Source: Anoxybacillus sp. J5B_2022
GTDB taxonomy: Bacteria; Bacillota; Bacilli; Bacillales; Anoxybacillaceae
Direction of reading: 5' to 3'
DNA length: 64,000 nucleotides
NCBI RefSeq assembly: GCF_026847645.1
Contig: NZ_JAPSMC010000002.1
Span: 56,830-120,829, forward strand
Positions within the stretch are counted from its first letter, which is position 1. The number at the start of each line of letters is the position of its first letter. Below the pieces are notes generated by a model. That model was not told where the DNA came from. It did no database searches and saw only the letters and a list, made by a program, of their open reading frames with translations. Below, one piece after another: positions 47,315-56,667 of this stretch. A program made the translations under genes and the position numbers.

Positions 47315-47389
47315 CGCATTTAGCTATGGCTTTTTTTTATTGCTGATGAAAATGAATGATAATCAATCAAGGAAAGAGGTAGATGTATA

Positions 47390-47593
47390 TTGTATTATGG
47401 AAAAAAGGTGTTAACCATTCCACAACGGTTTGATCATTTATTTGTAAACGATTCACAAATCCTGCAAGATGCATCAAAGAAGTATTTACGTGCTCAAGAG
47501 AAAGGAATGCCCCCTTCCTTGGTGATGATGGGGTTTTTGCTTTTTATTATAGTTGTAGAGTTTTTTCTTGTATTAACGCACGCTTCCGACTGA
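47390..47593 (+). CDS. Small membrane protein, unknown
   Basis: 67-aa protein with a charged N-terminal half and one hydrophobic helix (about 45-63, LVMMGFLLFIIVVEFFLVL). It starts at TTG 47390 with GAGGT upstream; no ATG is available in frame. Not recognised. It may be the first gene of the restriction-type island, but lies 90 nt before it. Confidence 0.45.
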   Translation: MYYGKKVLTIPQRFDHLFVNDSQILQDASKKYLRAQEKGMPPSLVMMGFLLFIIVVEFFLVLTHASD

Positions 47594-47683
47594 TTTCGAC
47601 AGTTTCTGTCATCTTTATTTTGATACAATAAAATCATGTCGAAATAGGTTTTGTAACTAACCAATAAGGAGTTCCGATGTGAC

Positions 47684-50600
47684 ATGTCCAAAGGAATGAT
47701 TGATAATAAGCAACGTGGTTTAGTGGGGGATGTGCTCAAAAAGCATATGCAAAAAGGGAGCAAACTCTCTATTGCGGCAGCTCATTTTACGTTATATGCT
47801 TTTGTAGAATTAAAAAAGGAGCTTTCACAAATCGAAGAGTTTCGTTTCATTTTTACGGAACCAGCCTTTGTGAGAGGGGACTATTTAGCGAACGAAAAAA
47901 TCGCAAAAAACGAAACATTGTTATACGGTGTGGAAGAAGAGCAAACATATAAAGCCGAGCTAAACCAAGCGTACATAGCAAAAGAATTTGCGAAATGGTT
48001 GAAGCAAAAAGCGAAAATAAAATCGGTTACTACGCGCAAAATTGAAGGCGGGCTATACCATGTCCAAAATAAAGACGGAACGCAAATTGGATTGGTCGGT
48101 GGCGCTCCTTTTTCGAGCCCAGGACTAGGCTACAGCAACTCGTCCAACATGTATATTAACACGATTACGGATGATGAAAAAGAGAATATGGAATTAATAC
48201 GCCAGTTTGATGATATTTGGAAAAACGAGTATGCCTTGCAAGATGTAAAGGAGCAAATTTTGCGCCAATTAGAGGTATTGTACCAAGAGCACACACCCGA
48301 ATTTATTTATTTTGTTACACTTTACAATCTTTTTAAAGATTTTCTGCAAGAAACGCGCGATTACAGCACGTTACAAACGAAAACGGGCTTTGAAAAGACA
48401 ACGATTTGGAATAAACTTTATGACTTTCAGCGCGATGGTGTGGTTGGAGCGATTAATAAAATTGAAACATATGGAGGCTGCATTATTGCTGATAGCGTCG
48501 GATTAGGAAAAACATTTGAAGCATTGGCAATCATTAAATATTACGAATTACGAAATCATCGCGTTCTTGTGCTTGCACCAAAAAAACTACGCGAAAACTG
48601 GGAAATTTACCGTGCGAATGACAAACGAAATAGTTTGCTCGAAGACCGCTTCTCTTATGATTTGCTGAATCATACCGATCTGTCGCGCAAAAGCGGATAT
48701 AGCGGAAACATTAATTTAGAATACGTCAACTGGGGAAATTACGATTTAGTCGTCATTGACGAGTCGCACAATTTTCGTAACAATGACCCGCGGAAAAGCC
48801 ATATTACTCGCTATTCACGTTTAATGAACGATATTATTAAAGCAGGCGTGAAAACAAAAGTGTTGATGCTTTCCGCGACTCCTGTTAACAACAAACTGGA
48901 CGATTTAAAAAACCAAATTGCTTTTATTACAGAAGGAAATGATAAAGCATTAGCGGAAACCGCCAATATTAAAAGCATTAACCAAACGATTCGCCGTGCA
49001 CAATCGCAATTTAAAAAATGGAGTAACTTACCTGAAGAAGAACGAACGACAGAACGGCTATTGGATATGCTGAGCTGGGACTATTTTACATTGCTTGATT
49101 CACTAACGATTGCTCGCTCGCGCCGTCATATTGAAAAATATTATAATGTGAACGCGATCGGGAAATTCCCGCAACGGTTAAAGCCGATCAATATAAAAGA
49201 GACGATTGATGCAAATGATGAATTCCCATCGCTCTCTATCATTAATAACGACATTTTACGTTTGCGGTTTGCGCTTTATTCGCCGATGAAATACATTTTA
49301 CCGCATAAGCAGGCGTTTTATCACGAAAAATACGACACGAAAGTCGCCAATGGGCGTGTGTTAAAACAAACAGACCGTGAAAACAATCTCGTCTACTTAA
49401 TGAAAACGAACTTATTAAAGCGTCTAGAAAGCAGCATCTACTCTTTCTCACTAACATTAAAAAACATTATTGAACAAATTGATGCTCAGCTGTCTAAAAT
49501 CGAGATCGAAGCTACTAACATTGGCGAGTTCGCTGAGATTGACATGGAAGACGATGAATTGGAAGAAGCATTTGTCGGGGCAAAAGTGAAAATTGCACTT
49601 CGCGATATTGATCGTATCCGCTGGAAGCAAGATTTATTATATGATCGGACCATTTTGCAAAAGTTGTTGAATTATGCTAGCCAAGTGACACCGGAACGCG
49701 ATCAAAAAATGTTGACGCTCAAAAAGATGATTCAACAGAAAATCGCACACCCAATCAATGGACAAAATAAAAAGATACTCATTTTTACGGCGTTTGCTGA
49801 TACTGCAAAATACTTATATGAACATTTGCATCGCTGGATTCGGCACGAATTCCATCTTCACTGTGCAGTAGTAACAGGGAAAGACCGGCCGAAAACGACG
49901 TTTCCGATGCAAAAAACGGACTTTAATAACGTTTTAATGCACTTCTCTCCTATGTCGAAAGAGAGAGGAAAACTGATGCCTAATATGACAGACGAAATTG
50001 ACATTTTGATTGCGACAGACTGTATTTCGGAAGGGCAAAACTTGCAAGACTGTGATTATTTAATTAACTACGATATTCACTGGAATCCGGTGCGCATTAT
50101 TCAACGGTTTGGCCGAATTGACCGAATCGGAAGCAAAAACGAGCACATTCAGCTCGTGAACTTCTGGCCGCCAATGGAACTTGACGAGTACATCAACCTT
50201 GTCGGTAGAGTAAAAGACCGCATGGCAATTCTCGATATTTCATCGACCGGGGAAGAAGATGTCCTTTCTAGCAACAGCAACGAAATGAAAGACCTTGAGT
50301 ATCGGAGAAAACAACTGGAAAAACTACAAAGCGAAGTAATAGATTTAGAAGATATTTCTGGAAACATTTCGCTAACCGACTTTACGATGGATGATTTTCG
50401 CATGGACTTATTGAATTTTATGAAACAAAATAAAGAAATGATCGAAACAGCACCTTTTGGACTGTTCAGCATCACAGTAAACAAAAATGAAAAACTAAGA
50501 GACGACATTCATCCAGGGGTTATTTTTTGTTTAAAGCAAATCAATCATTTTACGACTACCCATGAACAAAACGCCCTTCACCCGTACTACTTAGTGTATG

Positions 50601-50917
50601 TGAAAGAAAATGGCGAAGTATTATACAACCACGTCCATGTGAAAAAAATTTTGGATTTATACCGATCATTATGCCACGGAAAAAACGAAGGAGAAAGCCA
50701 GTTATATGCGGCATTTTACGAGGAAACGAAAAACGGAAAAGAGATGGGCGTATATAAACAATTGCTTGAACAAGCGGTAGAAGAGATTGTCGGAAAAATC
50801 GATCAACATGCAACGTTGAACATTTTCAGCTTAGGAAATTTAGATCAACTGATGACAACAGCCAATACGAATTTACAAGATTTTGAAATCGTTTCTTATC
50901 TTATTATCAAAGGGTGA
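47684..50917 (+). CDS. PLD-like/SNF2-family helicase of the defence operon
   Basis: 1077-aa protein. Residues 1-about 185 resemble a phospholipase D-like domain: YHVQNKDGTQIGLVGGAPFS and SNSSNMYIN mirror the HxKx4D...GSxN layout, but the Lys is replaced (HVQ), so catalysis is doubtful. The rest is an SNF2-type helicase: motif I DSVGLGKT (about 269), motif II DESH (about 359), motif III MLSATP, and motifs V-VI ATDCISEGQNLQDCDY and QRFGRIDRIGS (about 775-820). First of four tightly packed genes with DUF4391, Mod and Res; probably DNA translocation or target sensing. ATG 47684 follows AAGGAG. Confidence 0.88.
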   Translation: MSKGMIDNKQRGLVGDVLKKHMQKGSKLSIAAAHFTLYAFVELKKELSQIEEFRFIFTEPAFVRGDYLANEKIAKNETLLYGVEEEQTYKAELNQAYIAKEFAKWLKQKAKIKSVTTRKIEGGLYHVQNKDGTQIGLVGGAPFSSPGLGYSNSSNMYINTITDDEKENMELIRQFDDIWKNEYALQDVKEQILRQLEVLYQEHTPEFIYFVTLYNLFKDFLQETRDYSTLQTKTGFEKTTIWNKLYDFQRDGVVGAINKIETYGGCIIADSVGLGKTFEALAIIKYYELRNHRVLVLAPKKLRENWEIYRANDKRNSLLEDRFSYDLLNHTDLSRKSGYSGNINLEYVNWGNYDLVVIDESHNFRNNDPRKSHITRYSRLMNDIIKAGVKTKVLMLSATPVNNKLDDLKNQIAFITEGNDKALAETANIKSINQTIRRAQSQFKKWSNLPEEERTTERLLDMLSWDYFTLLDSLTIARSRRHIEKYYNVNAIGKFPQRLKPINIKETIDANDEFPSLSIINNDILRLRFALYSPMKYILPHKQAFYHEKYDTKVANGRVLKQTDRENNLVYLMKTNLLKRLESSIYSFSLTLKNIIEQIDAQLSKIEIEATNIGEFAEIDMEDDELEEAFVGAKVKIALRDIDRIRWKQDLLYDRTILQKLLNYASQVTPERDQKMLTLKKMIQQKIAHPINGQNKKILIFTAFADTAKYLYEHLHRWIRHEFHLHCAVVTGKDRPKTTFPMQKTDFNNVLMHFSPMSKERGKLMPNMTDEIDILIATDCISEGQNLQDCDYLINYDIHWNPVRIIQRFGRIDRIGSKNEHIQLVNFWPPMELDEYINLVGRVKDRMAILDISSTGEEDVLSSNSNEMKDLEYRRKQLEKLQSEVIDLEDISGNISLTDFTMDDFRMDLLNFMKQNKEMIETAPFGLFSITVNKNEKLRDDIHPGVIFCLKQINHFTTTHEQNALHPYYLVYVKENGEVLYNHVHVKKILDLYRSLCHGKNEGESQLYAAFYEETKNGKEMGVYKQLLEQAVEEIVGKIDQHATLNIFSLGNLDQLMTTANTNLQDFEIVSYLIIKG

Positions 50918-50919
50918 GA

Positions 50920-51684
50920 ATGATGGCTGGAGTTGCGTTTTATCAAATGATTGGTTTAGATTCTCACGTTCGTCCGCTTCACAAAAAATTGGATAAAAAA
51001 ACGTTTTACGATTTTGCGGATTTAAACAAAAAAGAAAAAGACTATATTACGAAATATGTGGAGCGGATCGAGGTAACGTATGTATTAACGCCAAGCAACA
51101 TGAATATCCAGCCGTTCATTAATGAAGAGTACCATTACGAAGGGGTTATGTTTATTACCATTCGGCTAAGGGAAGAAGCAAAAGATACCCATGTTTCAAC
51201 GATTAGTGAAGTGATTCAAGGCGCGCTTCCGAATCCGGTTGTCATCATGTTTACGAAAAAAGAAAACATCCAAGTCCATACGTGTATAAAGCGGCGAAAC
51301 AAAGTTGACAGGTCGCAGGCGGTTTTAGAACAACAAGCTTACACTCCATGGTTTCAGCTTGACGAAAGAAACGAAACCGTTCAGCAGTTTATCAGGTCTG
51401 TACATATGAAAAACGTATCGTTCGCCCATTTTTTTCAGTTTTATCAAGACATTCATCTTGCCGTCCAAGCGTTTCAACATACAAACGTTGTCGGTACGTT
51501 TTATATCGTGACAAACGAACAATCGCAGCAACTGATCGCACAAATCAAGCAACTAGAAACAGAAATCGCTGCGTGGAAAGCGAATCTAAAAAAAGAAACG
51601 CAATTTAATCGCAAAGTAGAAATGAACATGAACATTCACAAACTAACCACACAAATCGAACAATTAAAACAACGATTAAAATGA
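50920..51684 (+). CDS. DUF4391 protein
   Basis: 254-aa protein of the DUF4391 family, found next to SNF2 helicases and type III-like methylases. Start MMAGVAFYQMIGLDS, middle LRPD-free core with VMFITIRLRE and PVVIMFTKKENIQVHTCIKR, and a C-terminal coiled coil from about residue 205 (IAQIKQLETEIAAWKANLKK). No catalytic motif is recognised. The ATG at 50920 lies 2 nt after the helicase stop, with AAAGGG overlapping the end of that gene, so translation is coupled. Likely a structural or regulatory subunit. Confidence 0.8.
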   Translation: MMAGVAFYQMIGLDSHVRPLHKKLDKKTFYDFADLNKKEKDYITKYVERIEVTYVLTPSNMNIQPFINEEYHYEGVMFITIRLREEAKDTHVSTISEVIQGALPNPVVIMFTKKENIQVHTCIKRRNKVDRSQAVLEQQAYTPWFQLDERNETVQQFIRSVHMKNVSFAHFFQFYQDIHLAVQAFQHTNVVGTFYIVTNEQSQQLIAQIKQLETEIAAWKANLKKETQFNRKVEMNMNIHKLTTQIEQLKQRLK

Positions 51685-51697
51685 AAGGGTAAAAACG

Positions 51698-53524
51698 ATG
51701 GAAAAGCTAGACGGAAAATCAATGGATTTAGTGCAAACAAACATCGAAGCATTAAAGAAGCTATTCCCAGAAGTCGTGACGGAAGGAAAAATCGATTTTG
51801 AGAAACTAAAGCTTGTGCTTGGCGAAGAAATTGAAAAAAGAAACGAGCGATACGAATTTACATGGCACGGCAAGACACAAACCATGAAACTTGCGCAAAC
51901 GCCGTCCACTGGAACGCTCAGACCAGACAAACAATCAAGCAAAAACTGGGACACGACGGAAAACCTTTATATTGAAGGGGACAACCTCGAAGTATTGAAG
52001 CTATTGCAAAAATCATACTTTGGCAAAATTAAAATGATCTACATCGACCCGCCATACAACACCGGAAAAGACTTTGTTTATAAAGACGACTTCCGCGATA
52101 ACATTAAAAACTACAAAGAAATGACGCAGCAAACAACAAAAGCAAATACCGAAACAAACGGTCGGTATCATACAGACTGGTTAAATATGATGTACCCAAG
52201 GTTAAAACTGGCGAGGAATTTGTTAAGGGAGGATGGGGTTATTTTTATTAGTATTGATGATACAGAAGTAGGAAACCTAAGAAAAGTTTGTGATGAAATT
52301 TTTGGAGAACAAAATTTTTTAGGTGTATTAATATGGAAAAGCCGCCAAATAGTTGATAGTCGTAATAAAACAGGTCTATCAAATGATCATGAATATGTAG
52401 TTGTTTTTTGCAAAAATATCGAACAGTTTAGTTTGAAAGGTAAGTTGATTGATATATCTAAATATTCGAATCCGGACAATGACCCAAGAGGTCCTTGGAT
52501 GAGCAATAGTATTCTTGGACTTGCTAATTCATCACAAAGACCTAATTTGCATTACCCTATTTTTGAACCGAAAACTGGTAGGAAATTTGAGCCACCGGAA
52601 GATAGTGGATGGAGATATTCAAAAGAAACTATGCAACAAAAAATCGATGAGGGGCGAATTATTTTTCCTATCAAAGATGATGGTAGACCTCGTGAGAAAA
52701 AGTATTTATCAGAACTTGGTAGCAGATTCACAGGTTTTTCATCCGTATTAACAGATGAGGTTGGTTTTACATTAAATGGTAGTAGAGAGGTTCGCGAAAT
52801 ATTTGGAGGAAAGTATTTTGATTTTCCTAAGCCAGTTTCACTGGTAAAGAGCATATTAGAGCAAAGTAGTGAAAAAAATTCGATAATTCTCGACTTCTTC
52901 TCCGGTTCCGCGACTACCGCCCATGCGGTGATGCAACTAAATGCCGAAGATGGTGGGAATCGTAAATTCATCATGGTCCAACTGCCAGAGCCAACTGACG
53001 AGAATTCGGAGGCGTATAAAGCCGGTTATAAAAACATTTGCGAAATCGGAAAAGAGCGCATTCGCCGCGCAGGGGAAAAGATTGTTCAGGAAACAGGAAA
53101 AACCGATTTGGATATAGGCTTTAAAGTGTTTACGCTTGATTCATCGAATATGAAAGCGTGGGATCCTGACTTTGAAAACTTAGAGCAAGACCTTTTTAAC
53201 TATAAGGATAATATGAAAGAAGATCGGACAAGAGAAGACTTGTTATACGAGATTTTACTAAAAATCGGTCTGCCGCTGACGACGCCGATTGAAGAAATCG
53301 ACTACAACGGCAAAACGATTTACAACGTCGGGTTCGGGGCGGTGCTACTATGTTTAGAAAATGACATTGATTTAGACGTTGTCCACGAAATGATGAAATA
53401 TAAGTCCGAGCATTTATCGCCGAAAGTCATTTTTAAAGAATCGGGCTTTATGAACGACTCGGTGAAAATAAACGCCATTCAAACATTGAAAAAGAACGGA
53501 ATCAATGATGTAAGGAGCGTGTAG
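51698..53524 (+). CDS. mod: Type III-like DNA adenine methyltransferase (Mod)
   Basis: 608-aa N6-adenine or N4-cytosine methyltransferase of the beta class, with catalytic motif IV DPPYNTG (about 118) ahead of the AdoMet motif FFSGSATTAHAV (about 402). The region between (about 180-390) is the target recognition domain and is markedly more AT-rich than the ends of the gene. It should methylate one strand of an asymmetric site, and with Res forms a type III-like restriction pair. ATG 51698 follows GAAAGGG, 13 nt behind the DUF4391 gene. Confidence 0.93.
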   Translation: MEKLDGKSMDLVQTNIEALKKLFPEVVTEGKIDFEKLKLVLGEEIEKRNERYEFTWHGKTQTMKLAQTPSTGTLRPDKQSSKNWDTTENLYIEGDNLEVLKLLQKSYFGKIKMIYIDPPYNTGKDFVYKDDFRDNIKNYKEMTQQTTKANTETNGRYHTDWLNMMYPRLKLARNLLREDGVIFISIDDTEVGNLRKVCDEIFGEQNFLGVLIWKSRQIVDSRNKTGLSNDHEYVVVFCKNIEQFSLKGKLIDISKYSNPDNDPRGPWMSNSILGLANSSQRPNLHYPIFEPKTGRKFEPPEDSGWRYSKETMQQKIDEGRIIFPIKDDGRPREKKYLSELGSRFTGFSSVLTDEVGFTLNGSREVREIFGGKYFDFPKPVSLVKSILEQSSEKNSIILDFFSGSATTAHAVMQLNAEDGGNRKFIMVQLPEPTDENSEAYKAGYKNICEIGKERIRRAGEKIVQETGKTDLDIGFKVFTLDSSNMKAWDPDFENLEQDLFNYKDNMKEDRTREDLLYEILLKIGLPLTTPIEEIDYNGKTIYNVGFGAVLLCLENDIDLDVVHEMMKYKSEHLSPKVIFKESGFMNDSVKINAIQTLKKNGINDVRSV

Positions 53525-53527
53525 GAA

Positions 53528-56482
53528 ATGAAGCTAAAGTTTCATGGATGTTTAACCTACCAAAAACAAGCGATTGATTCCGTTGTCCAGATTTTTAAGG
53601 GACAAGAGCTGAGCCAGTCAAATTTTACTGTTTCGTATGGGCCAAATGCCGGAATGATTCAAACGGCGCTCGGGATAGGAAATCGCTTAGACCTTACGTC
53701 GGATGAAATCTTAAAAAACGTTCAAGACGTTCAACTGAAAAACGGCTTGCCGCGCAGCGAGAAGTTAGACGGTATGAATTTCACGATCGAAATGGAAACA
53801 GGAACAGGGAAAACGTATGTGTACTTGCGAACGATTTATGAATTAAATAAACATTACGGTTTTACAAAGTTTGTCATCGTTGTACCGTCGGTCGCCATTC
53901 GCGAAGGCGTTTATAAATCGCTACAAATAACAAGAGATCATTTTAATGAACTATATGACAACAAGCCGCTAGAATATTTCATTTACGATTCACAAAAATT
54001 GGACCGCGTCCGCAATTTTGCGACCGCTACGACGATTCAAGTGATGGTTATTAATATTGATGCTTTTCGCAAAAGCTTTGAAGATCCAGAAAAAGAAGAC
54101 AAAGCAAACGTCATCCACCGTCCGAACGATCGCTTAAACGGGTATCGGCCGATTCAATTTATTCAAGAAACGAACCCGATTGTTATTATCGACGAACCGC
54201 AAAGCGTCGATACGACGCCAAAATCAAAAGAGGCGATTGCGTCACTCAACCCATTATGCACGTTGCGTTATTCGGCAACGCATGTCGATAAATACAATAT
54301 GATTTACCGACTAGATGCGGTCGATGCTTACAACCAAAAACTTGTTAAGCGAATTGAAGTCATGTCCGTTCGCTCCGAACCATCGTTTAATGTACCTTAT
54401 ATCAAGCTAGTAGATGTGAAAGAACGAAAAGCAACGATTGAACTGGATGTCGAAACGCGTGGGAAAGTGAAGCGAACGACGAAAACAGTGAAATATGGCG
54501 ATGACTTATATGACATTTCTGGAGAGCGCGACATATATCGCGGTTATATTGTTGAGCAAATTGACTGGACGCCGGGAAACGAGTCGATTGAAGTCAACGG
54601 TCATTATTTGCGAATCGGTGATGTGATTGGCGATATGGATGCCGATACGATTAAACGATACCAAATTCGCAAAACGATTGAGGAGCATTTAGATAAAGAA
54701 TTGCGCTTACGCCATCGTGGCATTAAAGTGCTTAGTTTATTTTTCATTGATAAAGTAGCGAACTATCGTGACTACGATCAAGATGGCAACCCGATAAAAG
54801 GGAAATACGCCGTGATGTTTGAAGAAGAGTATCAGAAACTCATTCAAAAACCAAAATATCGCACGCTATTTAACGACATTGACACCGATATTCCTGTTGA
54901 AAAAGTGCATAATGGCTATTTTGCACAAGATAAAAAAGGGAGATTAAAAGATACGAAAGGGAATACGGAAGCGGATACGGATGTATATAATCTCATTATG
55001 AAAGATAAAGAACGGTTGTTAAGTTTGGAGGAGCCACTTCGCTTTATTTTCTCGCACTCCGCTCTGCGTGAAGGTTGGGACAACCCAAACGTATTTCAAA
55101 TTTGTACATTAAAAGATTCAGCGGGAACGTACGTATCACGTCGCCAAGAAATCGGTCGCGGGCTGCGCTTAGCCGTGAATCAAAACGGTGAACGAGTGCA
55201 AGATGACAGTGTGAACATATTAACGGTGATGGCGAATGAGTCATATGAAGAGTTTGTCGCTTCTTTGCAAAAAGAAATGGAAGAAGAAACAGGCGTGACT
55301 TTTGGCAAGATCGAAAAACACATATTTGCCAAATTAACGTACATCGATCCAAATACAGAAGAACCGATGCAAATGGGCTACGATTTATCGGCTAAGTTGT
55401 ACGAAGAGCTGAAGCAGCATGGATATATTGACGGTAAAGGAAAAGCAAAACCGGAGCTAAAAGAAGCGATAGATAATGATACATTAAAGATGAGCGATGA
55501 GTTTCAGCCTTGGAAGCAAGCGATTTTGCATGAAATAAACCACTACTTGCAGCACTTGCCGATTAAAGATGCGACGAAAAAGAAAAGAGTACAATTAAAT
55601 AAGCAAGTGTTTTTTGGTGAAGAGTTTCGCCAGCTTTGGGAGCGAATTAAATATAAAACGGTCTACTCCGTTCAAATTGATAGCGATCAATTGATTCAAA
55701 AAAGTATAAAAAGCATTCAACACATGCCGCGTATTGAAAAAATTCGTATTATCAGCCGAAAAGATCAATTGGAGATTGATCGCGTGGAAGGAGTGCAGTT
55801 GGAAACCGTCAGTGAGCGAGTGGAAGATTATATTACCGCTCACCATACGTTGCCAGACATTATTACCGAACTGCAAAACCGTACGAATTTAACGCGAAAA
55901 ACAATTGTTGAAATTTTAACCGGTTGTGACCGTCTTGATGACTTTAAAAACAACCCGCAAAAGTTTATCGAAGAAGTCACAAAAGTCATTCAGCGCGAAA
56001 TGAAATTGCTTTTAAAAGACGGGGTAAAATATTACAAAATCGGCGATGATGCGTATTATGCCGTCGAGCTGTTTGAAAATGAAGAGCTGCTTGCGTACTT
56101 AAACAACAATGCGATTCGTAGTGAAAAATCGTTGTTCGATCATATCGTCTACGATTCGGATATCGAAGCGAGTTTTGCACAACGATTTGAAAAGGACGAA
56201 CATGTCAAAGTATATGTCAAACTGCCAAATTGGTTTAAAATCGACACGCCAATCGGTGCATACAATCCCGACTGGGCGCTTGTAATCGACAAAGACGGCG
56301 AAGAAAAACTATACTTCGTCCTCGAAACAAAAGGAACCGACTGGGAAGGCGCACTCCGCCCAGAAGAAGCGGCAAAAATCGACTTTGCCCGCAAACACTT
56401 CCAAGCAATTCATACAAACGTCGAATTTATCGGACCAGAGAAAGATGTGAATGAATTTATGCTCCGAGCAATGAGTCGATAG
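53528..56482 (+). CDS. res: Type III-like restriction subunit (Res), helicase-nuclease
   Basis: 984-aa DEAD-type ATPase with C-terminal nuclease. Walker A is METGTGKT (about 89-96), motif II DEPQ (about 222), motif III YSATH, and the C-terminal helicase motifs are SALREGWDNPNVFQI and RRQEIGRGLRLA. The nuclease core at the end shows NPDWALVI followed by YFVLETKG (about 912-935), the PD-(D/E)XK pattern. It begins 3 nt after mod. All motifs look intact, so the system may be active. Confidence 0.92.
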   Translation: MKLKFHGCLTYQKQAIDSVVQIFKGQELSQSNFTVSYGPNAGMIQTALGIGNRLDLTSDEILKNVQDVQLKNGLPRSEKLDGMNFTIEMETGTGKTYVYLRTIYELNKHYGFTKFVIVVPSVAIREGVYKSLQITRDHFNELYDNKPLEYFIYDSQKLDRVRNFATATTIQVMVINIDAFRKSFEDPEKEDKANVIHRPNDRLNGYRPIQFIQETNPIVIIDEPQSVDTTPKSKEAIASLNPLCTLRYSATHVDKYNMIYRLDAVDAYNQKLVKRIEVMSVRSEPSFNVPYIKLVDVKERKATIELDVETRGKVKRTTKTVKYGDDLYDISGERDIYRGYIVEQIDWTPGNESIEVNGHYLRIGDVIGDMDADTIKRYQIRKTIEEHLDKELRLRHRGIKVLSLFFIDKVANYRDYDQDGNPIKGKYAVMFEEEYQKLIQKPKYRTLFNDIDTDIPVEKVHNGYFAQDKKGRLKDTKGNTEADTDVYNLIMKDKERLLSLEEPLRFIFSHSALREGWDNPNVFQICTLKDSAGTYVSRRQEIGRGLRLAVNQNGERVQDDSVNILTVMANESYEEFVASLQKEMEEETGVTFGKIEKHIFAKLTYIDPNTEEPMQMGYDLSAKLYEELKQHGYIDGKGKAKPELKEAIDNDTLKMSDEFQPWKQAILHEINHYLQHLPIKDATKKKRVQLNKQVFFGEEFRQLWERIKYKTVYSVQIDSDQLIQKSIKSIQHMPRIEKIRIISRKDQLEIDRVEGVQLETVSERVEDYITAHHTLPDIITELQNRTNLTRKTIVEILTGCDRLDDFKNNPQKFIEEVTKVIQREMKLLLKDGVKYYKIGDDAYYAVELFENEELLAYLNNNAIRSEKSLFDHIVYDSDIEASFAQRFEKDEHVKVYVKLPNWFKIDTPIGAYNPDWALVIDKDGEEKLYFVLETKGTDWEGALRPEEAAKIDFARKHFQAIHTNVEFIGPEKDVNEFMLRAMSR

Positions 56483-56484
56483 GA

Positions 56485-56523
56485 CAGATTGGACAGGAGT
56501 TGATAAAACTTCTGTCTTTTTTT
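56485..56523 (+). terminator. Terminator of the restriction operon
   Basis: GACAGGAGTT pairs with AACTTCTGTC (one G-T pair) around GATAA and is followed by eight T's. No terminator-like hairpin was seen between the four genes. Confidence 0.8.
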
Positions 56524-56667
56524 ATTTTTCCGACAAGGTTTGATAGAATTTTTTGTTGAATTTTGTTATATTAACCATGTAAAATCATTAGCATTGCATA
56601 AATATAGTTAGAATTTTCTGTTAATTATTTTTTGTGAATTTGTGCCAAAAAGACAAAACCTAAAGAA

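Noticed and set aside
47352..47372. Fur-box-like ATGATAATCA before the small membrane protein gene
   Set aside because: Only the central ten bases match; the right half of the 7-1-7 palindrome is missing, so iron control cannot be supported.
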